Source: JAPKZH01 sp963715635
Lineage (GTDB): Bacteria > Acidobacteriota > Aminicenantia > Aminicenantales > UBA4085
DNA length: 64,000 bases
Direction of reading: 5' to 3'
NCBI GenBank assembly: GCA_963715635.1
Contig: OY970261.1
Location: 558,001-622,000 of the forward strand
In this document: one piece after another, positions 24,713 through 33,508 of the stretch
Layout: each line of letters opens with the position of its first letter
How positions within the stretch are numbered: the first letter of the stretch is position 1
Notes under the pieces: model-generated
Seen by the model: only the letters and a program-made list of their open reading frames with translations
What the model was told of the DNA's origin: nothing
Databases searched by the model: none
Translations under genes and position numbers: made by a program

Positions 24713-26425
24713 CTATTTTTTACCGAGCTTTTTTAGGAGTAGGGAATAGGAAAGCGTATTCAGAACATCTTCTTTCCCCAGCCAGGCCCGGCGTGCGATT
24801 CCGACGCCAAAGCGCATCATGGCCAAGCCGTGGGCATAGTGAGTGTCTGTGCCGATGCTGATGGGAATGCCGAGTTCCTTGGCTTTTTTCAGGTAGAATT
24901 CGTTGAGGTCCAAGCGGTCGAAGTAGGCATTGAGCTCGAGAGCTTTTCCTTTTTTCTTGGCGGTCTCGAGAACTTTTTCTAGGTTCACGTCGTATCCTTC
25001 CCGTCCCGAAATCAGCCGCCCTGAAGGATGGGCGATCGTCCTGACATAAGGATTGTCCATGGCACGCGTGATTCTCTCGGTGACGTTTTTCTTAAAGCCG
25101 CTGTGGACGGCCGCGACCACAAAATCGAGCTCCTTTAGGAGCGCGTCTGAAAAGTCGAGCTTTCCGTCCTGGAGGATGTCCGCCTCTGTCCCTTTAAGGA
25201 GCTTAAAGCCTTTCAGGGCGCGGTTGAGCTCATCGATTTCCCTGATCTGTTTTTTGAGCCGCTCCGGGCTCAGGCCGTGGGCATACTTGACCGACTGGGA
25301 ATGATCGCAGACGGCGATATATTCGTCGCCCATTTTGTGGCCGAGCTCAGCGATCTCCCTAAGGCTGAGGTTCCCATCACTCCATTCCGAATGGACATGG
25401 AGGTCGCCCTTGATGTCCGAATAGTCAACGATTGTCGGAAGCTTTCCTTCACAGCCGAGCTCGATCTCCCCGCGGTCCTCGCGCATTTCCGGCGGGATGA
25501 GCGGCAAGCCCAGGATGCGATAGATATCTTCTTCTTCTTTGCTGGCGAGTTTTTTCTGGCCCCGGAAGATTCCATATTCGGAGATCTTGAGCCCTTGGTC
25601 CTTGGCCATCCCGCGGAGCTTGATATTGTGGGCTTTTGAGCCCGTGAAATATTGGAGAGCCGACCCAAATTCCGAGTCGTCGACGATCCTGAGGTCCACC
25701 TGGCGTTCTGTTGTTTCGGTCTTGATGACGATCGAGCCCTTCGTCTCGCCCTCGGCCAGAACGCGCAAGGCTTTTGGATATTTTACGAAATAGCCGATAA
25801 TCTCGGCGCCGTCCTTGCCGCTGGCCAGGATATCGATATCGCCGATGGTCTCTTTCATCCGGCGCAGCGAGCCGGCCGCAGAAATTCGCTTGACCTTGGG
25901 CATCTTTTTCAAGTAGTCAATGACCTCTTCGGCGATCGAGCTGGCCTCATAGATCGAAATGCGCTCCTGGACTTTCTCGTAGGCCTCGATGCTTTTCCGG
26001 ATGTTTTCCACTTTTTTTTCGCCCATGCCGTAGAGCTTGGCCATCGACCCGTCGGCGATTGCTTTTTTCAGGTCTTCGAGGTTCCGGACGCCCAGCTCTT
26101 TTTGAACGAGATGGATGGTCTTTCCGCCCATATTCTGGATTTCGAGAAGCTCGAGCAGGCTTTCCGGGACACTCGACAGCGCTTCCTGGTATTTTTTCAT
26201 GCGGCCGGTCGCGAGGTATTCTTCGATCTTGGCGGCGATTCCGCTTCCGATGCCGGGGATCTCCTGAAGCTTTTTTTCGGCGGCGATCTTCTCGATGTCC
26301 TCGCCCAAATCTTCCAGGATGCGCGAAGCTTTCCGATAGGCGATAACCTTGAACCCGATTTCTCCCTTGATTTCAAGGGCATCGGCGATGCGGCTGAAGA
26401 GGGCGGCGATCTCCTTGTTTTTCAT
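24713..26425 (-). CDS. polX: DNA polymerase/3'-5' exonuclease PolX
   Basis: 570 residues from ATG 26425, the usual PolX length. Residues 1-90 form the 8-kDa HhH domain (SRIADALEIKGE, then IPGIGSGIAAKIEEYL). The polymerase X core follows, with GSLRRMKETIGDIDILASGK carrying two catalytic aspartates and VDLRIVDDSEFGSALQYFTGSK the third. The C-terminal PHP domain (about 330-570) has DLHVHSEWSDG, AVCDHS, AAVHSGF, RTIAHPSGR and GTDTHYAHGL metal motifs. It acts in base-excision or gap-filling repair. Upstream in-frame ATGs are excluded by the promoter at 26447-26475. Confidence 0.95.
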   Translation of the reverse strand: MKNKEIAALFSRIADALEIKGEIGFKVIAYRKASRILEDLGEDIEKIAAEKKLQEIPGIGSGIAAKIEEYLATGRMKKYQEALSSVPESLLELLEIQNMGGKTIHLVQKELGVRNLEDLKKAIADGSMAKLYGMGEKKVENIRKSIEAYEKVQERISIYEASSIAEEVIDYLKKMPKVKRISAAGSLRRMKETIGDIDILASGKDGAEIIGYFVKYPKALRVLAEGETKGSIVIKTETTERQVDLRIVDDSEFGSALQYFTGSKAHNIKLRGMAKDQGLKISEYGIFRGQKKLASKEEEDIYRILGLPLIPPEMREDRGEIELGCEGKLPTIVDYSDIKGDLHVHSEWSDGNLSLREIAELGHKMGDEYIAVCDHSQSVKYAHGLSPERLKKQIREIDELNRALKGFKLLKGTEADILQDGKLDFSDALLKELDFVVAAVHSGFKKNVTERITRAMDNPYVRTIAHPSGRLISGREGYDVNLEKVLETAKKKGKALELNAYFDRLDLNEFYLKKAKELGIPISIGTDTHYAHGLAMMRFGVGIARRAWLGKEDVLNTLSYSLLLKKLGKK

Positions 26426-26446
26426 GGGAAGTTCTGCTTGAGTCCA

Positions 26447-26475
26447 ATGATAATTCAAGATTTTCATCAAATCAA
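26447..26475 (-). promoter_or_regulatory. Sigma-70-type promoter of polX
   Basis: On the minus strand: TTGATT (26470-26475), 17-nt spacer, TATCAT (26447-26452). Leader about 14 nt without a clear Shine-Dalgarno sequence. Confidence 0.5.
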
Positions 26476-26522
26476 CCGACCGTTCGAAATCGAGTCGGGC
26501 AAGGAAAGTTTTCTCCAAGCCG

Positions 26523-26551
26523 TTGACATTTTTCGCGAGTGTTTTTATCTT
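26523..26551 (+). promoter_or_regulatory. Sigma-70-type promoter of tandem thyX gene
   Basis: TTGACA (26523-26528), exact 17-nt spacer, TATCTT (26546-26551). The expected start near 26558 is only about 4 nt before the ATG at 26562, so the mRNA would be essentially leaderless. Confidence 0.65.
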
Positions 26552-26561
26552 AGACACAGTC

Positions 26562-28061
26562 ATGAAAGTCCTCCTGGCCGGGTACAACATCGACCGCGAG
26601 GTCATCGAAGACCTCAAAAAGCATTCCCCTTCTCGGCTGGACATCACGCCGGAGACGCTTTCGGCTTCCTATGCCAGGATATCGCGGGACCCGCGCCCGG
26701 TAGACGAGCTACGGCGGGCGGCGCGCGAGGAAGTCGAGAAGGCGCGCCGCTCCAACCAGAATATCATTTTCAAGATGGGCCATCACTCGGTGGCCGAGCA
26801 TGCCGTCTTCAATTTCGACTTCATCGGGGTCAGCCGGCTGGCCATCGAGGAAATCGAGAAATTCCGCCTATGCTCCTACACGGAAAAATCCCAGCGTTAC
26901 ATCACGCTCAAGGATGATTTTGTCCTACCCGCAGAAATTGTCAAAGCAGATAAGCAGAATATTTTCGTCGAAACGATAAAAGCCCAAAATTCCCTCTACC
27001 GTAAGCTTTATGAAAAGCTCCGGCCCTATTTTTTTGAGAAGAATCCCGACCTGGCCGGAAATCCCAAAAAGCAGGCGATCCTGGATGGCTGGGCCAAGGA
27101 GGATGCGCGCTATATCGTGAGTCTGGCGACCGAAGGGCAGCTGGGGATGACGATCAACGGGCGCAACCTCGAGTTCCTGATCCGTCGGTTTGCTTCAAAA
27201 AAATTAGCGGAACTGCAAGGACTCAATGGGCGAATCTATGAGTTGGCCAAGGAGGTCGCGCCGTCCATTATTTTATTTACAGAATCCAGCGACTTTGATG
27301 CGATGACCTATGAGGAATTTGGGGAAGAAGCAGCGGTGTTGATGGGCCCCTCCTCTAAAAAAGAGAAGGCGCCTGCGAGTGAAACGGTCCGCCTGGTCGA
27401 TTGCACGCGCGGAGGCGACGATAAGCTCCTGGCGTCGATTCTGCACGCGAAGTCGTCGCTCTCTTACGAGCAAGGCCTGGCCAAGGTCAAGGCGCTGAAG
27501 CCGCGCCAGAAACGCCAGCTGGTGAAGGCCGCCTTCGTGCGGATGGAGTTTTATGATTTTCCCCTGCGCGAGTTCGAGTATGTCAATTTCACGTTCGATA
27601 TTGTGCTTTCGGCTTCTTGTTTCGCCCAGCTCAAGCGCCATCGCATGGCCACGCTGACCTGCCAGGATTATAATCCCGGGCTCGGCGTGACGGTCCCTCC
27701 CTCGATCGAAGAGATTGGGGCAAAACAAGAATTTATGGACATGATCGAGCGGACCACCGACATCTATTTTCAGCTGAAAAATCATGTCGGCCGGGCGGCG
27801 GATTATATCCTGACCAACGCCCATCGCCGTCGCGCGCTCTTAAAAGTCAACGCCCGCGAACTCTATCATGTCTCGCGGTTGCGCGAAGATGCCACGGCCC
27901 AGTGGGATATTCGCGAGCTCTCCGCGAAAATGTCGGCCCTGGCCAAAAAGGCCATGCCTTTGGCCTGCCTGCTCCTCGGGGGAAAAGATAAATATCCGAA
28001 TATTTATAAGAAAGCATTCGGGCGGAGCCCGAACTTGCTGCCCCCGGACTTCAAGGAATAG
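26562..28061 (+). CDS. thyX: Double-length FAD-dependent thymidylate synthase (tandem ThyX)
   Basis: 499 residues, about twice the usual ThyX, with two ThyX-like halves. The first half keeps GHHSVAEHAVFNF (73-85) and the dUMP-site end SQRY (S110, R112), but the RHR triad is changed to K100-F101-R102. The second half keeps R359-H360-R361, NAREL (430-434) and AQWDIREL, but SQRY has become CQDY. ThyX active sites lie between subunits, so the halves could combine into composite sites. The function is probably dUMP to dTMP methylation with CH2-folate and FADH2; loss of activity or a different substrate is possible. The start follows the promoter, and an earlier TTG lies in the -35. Confidence 0.85.
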   Translation: MKVLLAGYNIDREVIEDLKKHSPSRLDITPETLSASYARISRDPRPVDELRRAAREEVEKARRSNQNIIFKMGHHSVAEHAVFNFDFIGVSRLAIEEIEKFRLCSYTEKSQRYITLKDDFVLPAEIVKADKQNIFVETIKAQNSLYRKLYEKLRPYFFEKNPDLAGNPKKQAILDGWAKEDARYIVSLATEGQLGMTINGRNLEFLIRRFASKKLAELQGLNGRIYELAKEVAPSIILFTESSDFDAMTYEEFGEEAAVLMGPSSKKEKAPASETVRLVDCTRGGDDKLLASILHAKSSLSYEQGLAKVKALKPRQKRQLVKAAFVRMEFYDFPLREFEYVNFTFDIVLSASCFAQLKRHRMATLTCQDYNPGLGVTVPPSIEEIGAKQEFMDMIERTTDIYFQLKNHVGRAADYILTNAHRRRALLKVNARELYHVSRLREDATAQWDIRELSAKMSALAKKAMPLACLLLGGKDKYPNIYKKAFGRSPNLLPPDFKE

Positions 28062-28116
28062 ACGATCGATAGGTTCAATTTGATGACTCTGGAGAAATCG
28101 CAGGAGGGGGAAACAT

Positions 28117-28461
28117 ATGAAAATTGATCAATACGCGTTTGGAAAAATCGTCATCGACGGAAAGACCTATACCTCGGATGTCATTATTTACCCGGAGAAA
28201 GTGGACGCCTCTTGGTGGAGAAAAGAAGGTCATCGCCTTCAGCCGGCGGACCTTGAACAAGTGGTGAGAGAAAAGCCGAATATCCTTATTGTCGGCACCG
28301 GAAATGTGGGAGCCATGGATGTTCCCCAGGAAACGCTTTCTTTTCTTCGTTCTCAAGGAATCGATGTGCGAGTCGCCCCGACGGAAGAAGCGGTGGAAAT
28401 CTTTAACAGCTCACACGGAGAAAATAAAAAGATTGTCGCCGCCCTTCATTTAACCTGCTGA
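28117..28461 (+). CDS. Mth938-like domain protein (DUF498)
   Basis: 114 residues, the normal length of the Mth938/NDUFAF3-like family, with YAFGKIVIDGKTYTSDVIIYP, LIVGTGNVGAM and the closing APTEEAVEIFN helix. Biochemical function in bacteria is unknown. RBS GGAGGGGG lies 8 nt before the ATG. It follows the tandem thyX gene by 55 nt and may share its transcript. The 3' end overlaps the convergent endonuclease V gene by 12 bp. Confidence 0.88.
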   Translation: MKIDQYAFGKIVIDGKTYTSDVIIYPEKVDASWWRKEGHRLQPADLEQVVREKPNILIVGTGNVGAMDVPQETLSFLRSQGIDVRVAPTEEAVEIFNSSHGENKKIVAALHLTC

Positions 28462-29109
28462 ATATTCCCGCTTTACCTGTTTCGAAAGAAAATCAGCCCT
28501 TCGCAGGGGCTCCGGAATCCGGAAGCCGCAGGTTGTTTGAAGAACTATCTCCATAGCGTTTTTCGGGGAAACCTTATGGCCCGGGGATATAAAGAGCGGA
28601 CGGACGTAATCTCTTGTCCGGACGACGGCGCCGACGATTGTTTCGTGATAGTGCAGAAACGAATGGGCGCCCCTTTCCCAGCCGGGAGTTTCAAATTCCC
28701 CGACCAGCCGGGATTTGGCGCAGCCGACTGTCGGAAGATCAAGCAGAACGCCGATGTGAGACGCGATCCCCAGGCCCCTGGGATGGGCGATGCCTTGGCC
28801 GTCAACTAAAATGAGCTCGGGCTTGGCCTTGAGGAGGCGAAGTGCGTGTATGATCGCCTCTCCTTCCCGGAATGATAAATATCCAGAGATGTATGGAAAA
28901 GAGACCGGTGAAACAATGCACACCTCGTCCAGCAAAGCAAGATCAGGAAAGGCAAACAGGCAGGCAGCAGCAAAAACCTGGTTCTCTGAAAAGGCAGCAT
29001 CCACACCGGCGATGAGCTTGGGCTTTTTCCGGAGAGGAACGCAACGGACTTTCGCCGCAAGAGATTCCTGGATTTTTCTCGCCTGTTCGATCGTCTTAGG
29101 CCATTTCAC
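28450..29109 (-). CDS. nfi: Endonuclease V
   Basis: 219 residues. Nicks DNA one nucleotide 3' of deoxyinosine. Metal-binding positions lie in AGVDAAF near the N-terminus and in VDGQGIAHPRGLGIASHIGV; the FPYISGYLSFREG segment holds the wedge tyrosine and conserved glutamate. A KSRLVGEF motif follows. The gene ends inside the Mth938-like gene on the other strand. It lies 33 nt after the tyrS stop and may be read from the tyrS promoter. Confidence 0.93.
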   Translation of the reverse strand: MKWPKTIEQARKIQESLAAKVRCVPLRKKPKLIAGVDAAFSENQVFAAACLFAFPDLALLDEVCIVSPVSFPYISGYLSFREGEAIIHALRLLKAKPELILVDGQGIAHPRGLGIASHIGVLLDLPTVGCAKSRLVGEFETPGWERGAHSFLHYHETIVGAVVRTRDYVRPLFISPGHKVSPKNAMEIVLQTTCGFRIPEPLRRADFLSKQVKREYSAG

Positions 29110-29142
29110 ATTCGTGGCGTCGATTATTCTTGCAAAGCGATC

Positions 29143-30483
29143 CTATTTTATCTCTTTGAAAATCAGTTTGTAGAACATCCGTTTCCCGATCTTCAATAAA
29201 TATTCTTTTCCGGGCTTTCGTTCGAGCTCTAACGCGATATCTTCAATCCGGACTCCGTCCAGATAGGCACCGCCTTGGCGGATGAGTCGCTTGGCCTCCG
29301 CCCGAGAAGAGCGTATTCCTAATTCTACCAGCAATTCAATTATATTTATTTTACTTGGATCGGAGACGGGGACAGAATCGGAGCCGCTTATTTTAACGGG
29401 CGGGGCCGAGATTTTAATTTCTGCGGGCATAACTTTGACAATAATATTTTCCTCGCTGGGAATCTCCCCGTTTTTATGAATGCGGTCGAACTCTATGGCC
29501 GCTTTGTCTGCCACGGAAATTCTCTCTGAAACTGAAATAGAGAGATCCCCAGGATCTTGCCCCTTGCCCCAAAAATCGGCGATGATGGACTTGGCCAGGT
29601 TGACCTTGAGGTCGCGTGGATTGACCTTATTTTCGGCCGCCTCTTTTTTCCAGAGTTCGATCTGGGCCAGCGGAACATCGGTCAAGAGCTCGTAGTATCT
29701 GAACATTAACGGGTCGGAGATTGACATGATCTTGCCAAAAATTTCATTGGGTGGCTCGGTGATGCCGACGAAATTCCCGAGCGATTTGCTCATTTTCTCT
29801 ACGCCGTCTAATCCTTCGAGCAAAGGCGTCGTGATGATGACTTGCGGTTCCTGTCCGTATTCGCGCTGGATCTCGCGGGCAACGAGCAGGTTGAATTTCT
29901 GGTCGGTCCCTCCCATTTCGACATCCGCCCGCAGCGCCACGGAATCATACCCCTGACAGAGAGGATAGAGGATTTCATGGAGGGAAATGGGCAACCCATT
30001 TTTAAGCCTCTTTGTGAAGTCATCGCGCTCCAGGATTCGGGCCACCGTGTACTTGGCGCTGAGCTCGATAAACTCGTAGCTGGTTAGGGCGCCCAGCCAG
30101 CGGGAGTTAAAGTCGATGATCGTTTTTTGGCCGTCGAGAATCTTGAAAATTTGGGCTTTGTAGGTCTCGGCATTTTTTGCGATTTCTTCCCTGGTCAGCG
30201 TCGGGCGTGTCGCCGAGCGGCCCGAAGGATCTCCGATGAAACCCGTAAAATCGCCGATGAGGAAGACGACATCGTGGCCCATGTCCTGGAAGTGCTTCAT
30301 TTTGCGCAAGATAACCGTATGGCCGAGGTGAATGTCCGGGGCCGTGGGGTCGAAACCGACTTTGACCAGAAGAGGCTTCTTTTCCTTAATCGAGCGGGCG
30401 AGTTTGGCTTTGAGCTCGTCTTCCTGGATGATCTCGACGCAGCCTTTTTTCAGGTATTCGAACTGTTCCTCGGCAGGTTTCAT
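29143..30483 (-). CDS. tyrS: Tyrosyl-tRNA synthetase
   Basis: 446 residues from ATG 30483. Class I synthetase with HIGH-type motif HLGH in DIHLGHTVILRKM, the tyrosine-pocket region around CQGYDSVALRADVEMGGTDQKFN, KMSKS in EKMSKSLGN, and a C-terminal S4 RNA-binding domain (SSRAEAKRLIRQGGAYLDG). The GDFTGFIGDPSGRSATRP stretch places it in the TyrZ-like bacterial/archaeal-type branch. Upstream in-frame ATG 30543 lies beyond the predicted -10 and is excluded. There is no T-box leader, since only about 30 nt of leader fit. Confidence 0.95.
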   Translation of the reverse strand: MKPAEEQFEYLKKGCVEIIQEDELKAKLARSIKEKKPLLVKVGFDPTAPDIHLGHTVILRKMKHFQDMGHDVVFLIGDFTGFIGDPSGRSATRPTLTREEIAKNAETYKAQIFKILDGQKTIIDFNSRWLGALTSYEFIELSAKYTVARILERDDFTKRLKNGLPISLHEILYPLCQGYDSVALRADVEMGGTDQKFNLLVAREIQREYGQEPQVIITTPLLEGLDGVEKMSKSLGNFVGITEPPNEIFGKIMSISDPLMFRYYELLTDVPLAQIELWKKEAAENKVNPRDLKVNLAKSIIADFWGKGQDPGDLSISVSERISVADKAAIEFDRIHKNGEIPSEENIIVKVMPAEIKISAPPVKISGSDSVPVSDPSKINIIELLVELGIRSSRAEAKRLIRQGGAYLDGVRIEDIALELERKPGKEYLLKIGKRMFYKLIFKEIK

Positions 30484-30519
30484 CGGCTCGTTGTTCCTTT
30501 GGATAATTTGGGAGTCTTT

Positions 30520-30548
30520 ATTATATATAGAATGGCAGGGCAATTAAA
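30520..30548 (-). promoter_or_regulatory. Probable promoter of tyrS
   Basis: On the minus strand: TATAAT (30520-30525) with a weak -35 TTTAAT (30543-30548) 17 nt upstream. Confidence 0.5.
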
Positions 30549-30571
30549 GACAAATCGAGAGACAAATCGAG
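30548..30571. repeat. 12-bp tandem direct repeat
   Basis: AGACAAATCGAG occurs twice back to back (30548-30559 and 30560-30571), directly abutting the palindromic element. Confidence 0.7.
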
Positions 30572-30635
30572 GGTCAAAGCTACTCATTACGCAACTTCTC
30601 CCTGTCTGATTGTGCGTAAAGAGTAGCTTTGACCC
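30571..30635. repeat. 65-bp palindromic (REP/MITE-like) element
   Basis: Arms of 23 nt (30571-30593 and 30613-30635) are complementary with one A/A mismatch: GGGTCAAAGCTACTC...TTACGCA pairs with TGCGTAA...GAGTAGCTTTGACCC around a 19-nt loop. It sits between the tyrS promoter and the purN stop. Such elements are often mobilised by REP-associated tyrosine transposases; none is encoded here. It may also act as a transcription stop or mRNA stabiliser for the purine operon. Confidence 0.75.
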
Positions 30636-30641
30636 CGGTGA

Positions 30642-31277
30642 TTATCTAATAAAAACCCGGCGGCCGTGGACTTCGAGCCGGCCCTCAAAAAAAAGCCGGA
30701 CGGCTTCGGAATAGATTTTGTGCTCTTCCACGAGGATCCTTGCACTCAATATCTCTTCCGTGTCGTCCTGCAAGACCGGCACGACGGTCTGGACAATGAT
30801 CGGTCCCATGTCAACCTCGACCGCCACGAAATGGACCGTGGCCCCGGAATAGCGCACGCCCCAGTCGATCGCTTTCTGCTGGACATGGAGCCCTGGGAAG
30901 GAGGGGAGCAAGGCCGGATGGATATTCATGATCCGGTTTTTGAATTCGTTGCAGAACATGGGCGTCAAGACCTTCATGTAGCCGGCCAGGCAGATGAGGT
31001 CGATGCCACGTTTCCGGGCTTGGCGGATGATCTCTTGATCGTAATCTTCCTTGACGGGATAAAGCTTCGGGTTGATATAGAGCGTTTCCAGGCCTCGTTC
31101 CTGGGCGATCTGCAGGCCCGCCGCCTCTTCTCGATTGCTGAAGACGAGGGCGACCTCGGCATCGATCTTCCCGGCCCGGATGGAGTCATGGATAGCCCGG
31201 AAGTTTGAGCCGCGGCCGGAGATCATGACCATGATCCGGCCGTGTTTCTTGGGGCTGACAAAGATTTCTTCGGCCAT
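30642..31277 (-). CDS. purN: Phosphoribosylglycinamide formyltransferase
   Basis: 211 residues. Transfers formyl from 10-formyl-THF to GAR in purine synthesis. Motifs are MISGRGSNFRAI (phosphate site), LAGYMKVL, and the catalytic set N-x-H in MNIHPALLPSFPG plus the aspartate in VDMGPII. Last gene of the purBSQLN operon, 10 nt downstream of purL. A palindromic element begins just 6 nt after its stop. Confidence 0.95.
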   Translation of the reverse strand: MAEEIFVSPKKHGRIMVMISGRGSNFRAIHDSIRAGKIDAEVALVFSNREEAAGLQIAQERGLETLYINPKLYPVKEDYDQEIIRQARKRGIDLICLAGYMKVLTPMFCNEFKNRIMNIHPALLPSFPGLHVQQKAIDWGVRYSGATVHFVAVEVDMGPIIVQTVVPVLQDDTEEILSARILVEEHKIYSEAVRLFFEGRLEVHGRRVFIR

Positions 31278-31287
31278 AAGCGTTTCC

Positions 31288-33495
31288 CTATTTTATTCTA
31301 AAGAAATCCGGAATCGCGTCTTTCCAGGCTTTGAAGGCCTCCTTGACAGGAAGACTGACGAGCTTTTTTCCCCGGTGACTCACCTGGATATTTTTTCCGC
31401 CTGTCCGGCCGATCATTGTCGCGGAAACCTTTCTTTTTTTTGCCAATTCCAGGAGCTTTCTCATTTTCGAGACTTGAACGGAAACAATGATCCTGGATTG
31501 CGTTTCGCCAAAAAGCAGGGCATCCGGCCGCAATTCATCCTTAAGATCAATCCGGCAGCCGATTTTTCCCTCGCTGAATATGCAGCATTCGGCGAGGCAG
31601 ACGGCCAGACCGCCCTCCGAAATATCGTGGGCGGACTGGATGAATCCGGCCTCGATCGCCCTGAGACAGAGTTCCTGGACGGCTTTCTCTGTTTTGAGGT
31701 CGATGGCCGGCGGCGTCCCTTTTTCTTCGTTAAACGAGACCTTCAGATATTCCGAGCCGCCCAGCTCTTCCTTGTTTTCGCCGAGGAGCACGATCGCATG
31801 TCCTTCTTTCTTGAACCCCGGCGTCACCGCCTTGGCATAATCCTTGATCAGGCCGACGACGCCGAGCACGGGCGTCGGATAGATGGAAATCCCTTCGGTG
31901 TCGTTATAGAAGCTGACATTCCCGCCGGTCACAGGAATGGCAAACGCGCTGCAGGCTTCGGCCATCCCCTCGGTCACTTCCTTGAACTGTCCCATGATCT
32001 CGGGTTTTTCGGGGTTGCCGAAGTTTAAGCAGTTGGTCACGCCGATCGGTCTGGCTCCCACGCAGGCCAGGTTGCGGCAGGCCTCGACCACGGCCGCGAT
32101 GGCGCCGCTCTTCGGGTCGAGATACGTATAAAGAGAATTTCCATCCAGCTTCATGGCCACGGCCTTCTTCGTATCCTTGATCCTCAACACGGACGCATCC
32201 GCCCCGGGAAGGAGCATCGTGTTGGTCAGGACCTGGTGATCATACTGACGATAGACCCATTCCTTATCGGCGATCGTAGGAGAAGAGAGCAGCTTTAAGA
32301 GCGCTTTGCCGTAATCCCTGGGCAAAGGATATTTGTTCAACAAGAATTCCTGCTTCGGTCGCGCAGGCTCGCTATATTCTCGTTTATAAACAGGGCAGAG
32401 GTCGATGATCGCCGCCACTGGAATATCGACGACGGTTTCGCCCTTAAACCAGACCTTGAGCTTTCCGCCCTCGGTCACTTTGCCAATTTCGACGGCGTCC
32501 AGGTCCCATTTGGCGAAAACATCCTGGACATCTTTCAGTTTCTCTTTCTTCGTGACGATCAGCATGCGCTCCTGCGACTCCGAAAGCATGATCTCATAAG
32601 GGTTCATGCCCTCTTCGCGCTGGGGGACGAGGTCGAGGTCGATCTCGATGCCGGTTCCCGATTTGGCGGCCATTTCGGATGTCGAGCAGGTGAGCCCCGC
32701 TGCGCCCATGTCTTGAATGCCGACGATCAATTCTTTGGCCATGACTTCCAGGCAGGCTTCGAGGAGGAGCTTTTCCTTGAACGGGTCCCCGACCTGGACA
32801 TTCGGCCTTTTGTGTTCCGTCTCTTTGCCGAATTCCGCCGAGGCCATCGTGGCGCCGTGGATTCCGTCACGGCCCGTCTTGGAGCCGACATAGAGAACGG
32901 AATTTCCGACGCCTTCGGTTTTTGCGTAGAAAATCTTATCCCTCTTGGCGACTCCCAGACAAAAGACATTGACCAGCGGATTCAGGGAGTAACAGTCATT
33001 AAAATACACATCGCCGCCGACGGTCGGCACGCCCATCGAATTGCCGTATGAAGAAATGCCCGCGATGACGCCGTCCATGATGGATTTGTTTTTGGGCAGC
33101 GCCAGAGGGCCGAACCGCAAGGAATCCATGATGGCGATCGGCCTGGCCCCCATCGTGAAGATATCGCGCAGAATGCCGCCCACTCCAGTCGCGGCCCCTT
33201 GGAAAGGCTCGATGAAGGAAGGGTGGTTGTGGGATTCGATCTTGAAGACAATGGCCAGCCCGCCGCCGATGTCGATGATGCCGGCGTTTTCACCGGGCCC
33301 CTGGATGACGTTCTTTCCCTTGGTGGGCAGTTTCTGGAGATAGAATTTGGAGCTTTTGTAGCTGCAGTGTTCCGACCACATCGCCGAAAAAATGCCCAGC
33401 TCGGTAAGGTTGGGCTCGCGGCCGATGAGGCTGACGATGAGGGCGAATTCGTCTTGGGTCAGGTTGTGATTATCTAGGATTTTTTTATCGATCAT
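31288..33495 (-). CDS. purL: Phosphoribosylformylglycinamidine synthase subunit PurL
   Basis: 735 residues, the small-type PurL that works with PurS and PurQ. Visible blocks are MWSEHCSYKSSK with the catalytic histidine, GENAGIIDIGGG, FKIESHNHPSFIEPFQGAATGVGG, GVPTVGGDVYF, GAAGLTCSTSEMA and, in the second half, NCLNFGNPEKPE, PVTGGNVSFYN and SAHDISEGGLAV. Lies in the order purB-purS-purQ-purL-purN. A 50-nt gap to purQ contains a dispersed repeat. Confidence 0.97.
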   Translation of the reverse strand: MIDKKILDNHNLTQDEFALIVSLIGREPNLTELGIFSAMWSEHCSYKSSKFYLQKLPTKGKNVIQGPGENAGIIDIGGGLAIVFKIESHNHPSFIEPFQGAATGVGGILRDIFTMGARPIAIMDSLRFGPLALPKNKSIMDGVIAGISSYGNSMGVPTVGGDVYFNDCYSLNPLVNVFCLGVAKRDKIFYAKTEGVGNSVLYVGSKTGRDGIHGATMASAEFGKETEHKRPNVQVGDPFKEKLLLEACLEVMAKELIVGIQDMGAAGLTCSTSEMAAKSGTGIEIDLDLVPQREEGMNPYEIMLSESQERMLIVTKKEKLKDVQDVFAKWDLDAVEIGKVTEGGKLKVWFKGETVVDIPVAAIIDLCPVYKREYSEPARPKQEFLLNKYPLPRDYGKALLKLLSSPTIADKEWVYRQYDHQVLTNTMLLPGADASVLRIKDTKKAVAMKLDGNSLYTYLDPKSGAIAAVVEACRNLACVGARPIGVTNCLNFGNPEKPEIMGQFKEVTEGMAEACSAFAIPVTGGNVSFYNDTEGISIYPTPVLGVVGLIKDYAKAVTPGFKKEGHAIVLLGENKEELGGSEYLKVSFNEEKGTPPAIDLKTEKAVQELCLRAIEAGFIQSAHDISEGGLAVCLAECCIFSEGKIGCRIDLKDELRPDALLFGETQSRIIVSVQVSKMRKLLELAKKRKVSATMIGRTGGKNIQVSHRGKKLVSLPVKEAFKAWKDAIPDFFRIK

Positions 33496-33508
33496 GTCTC
33501 TTTCTCAT

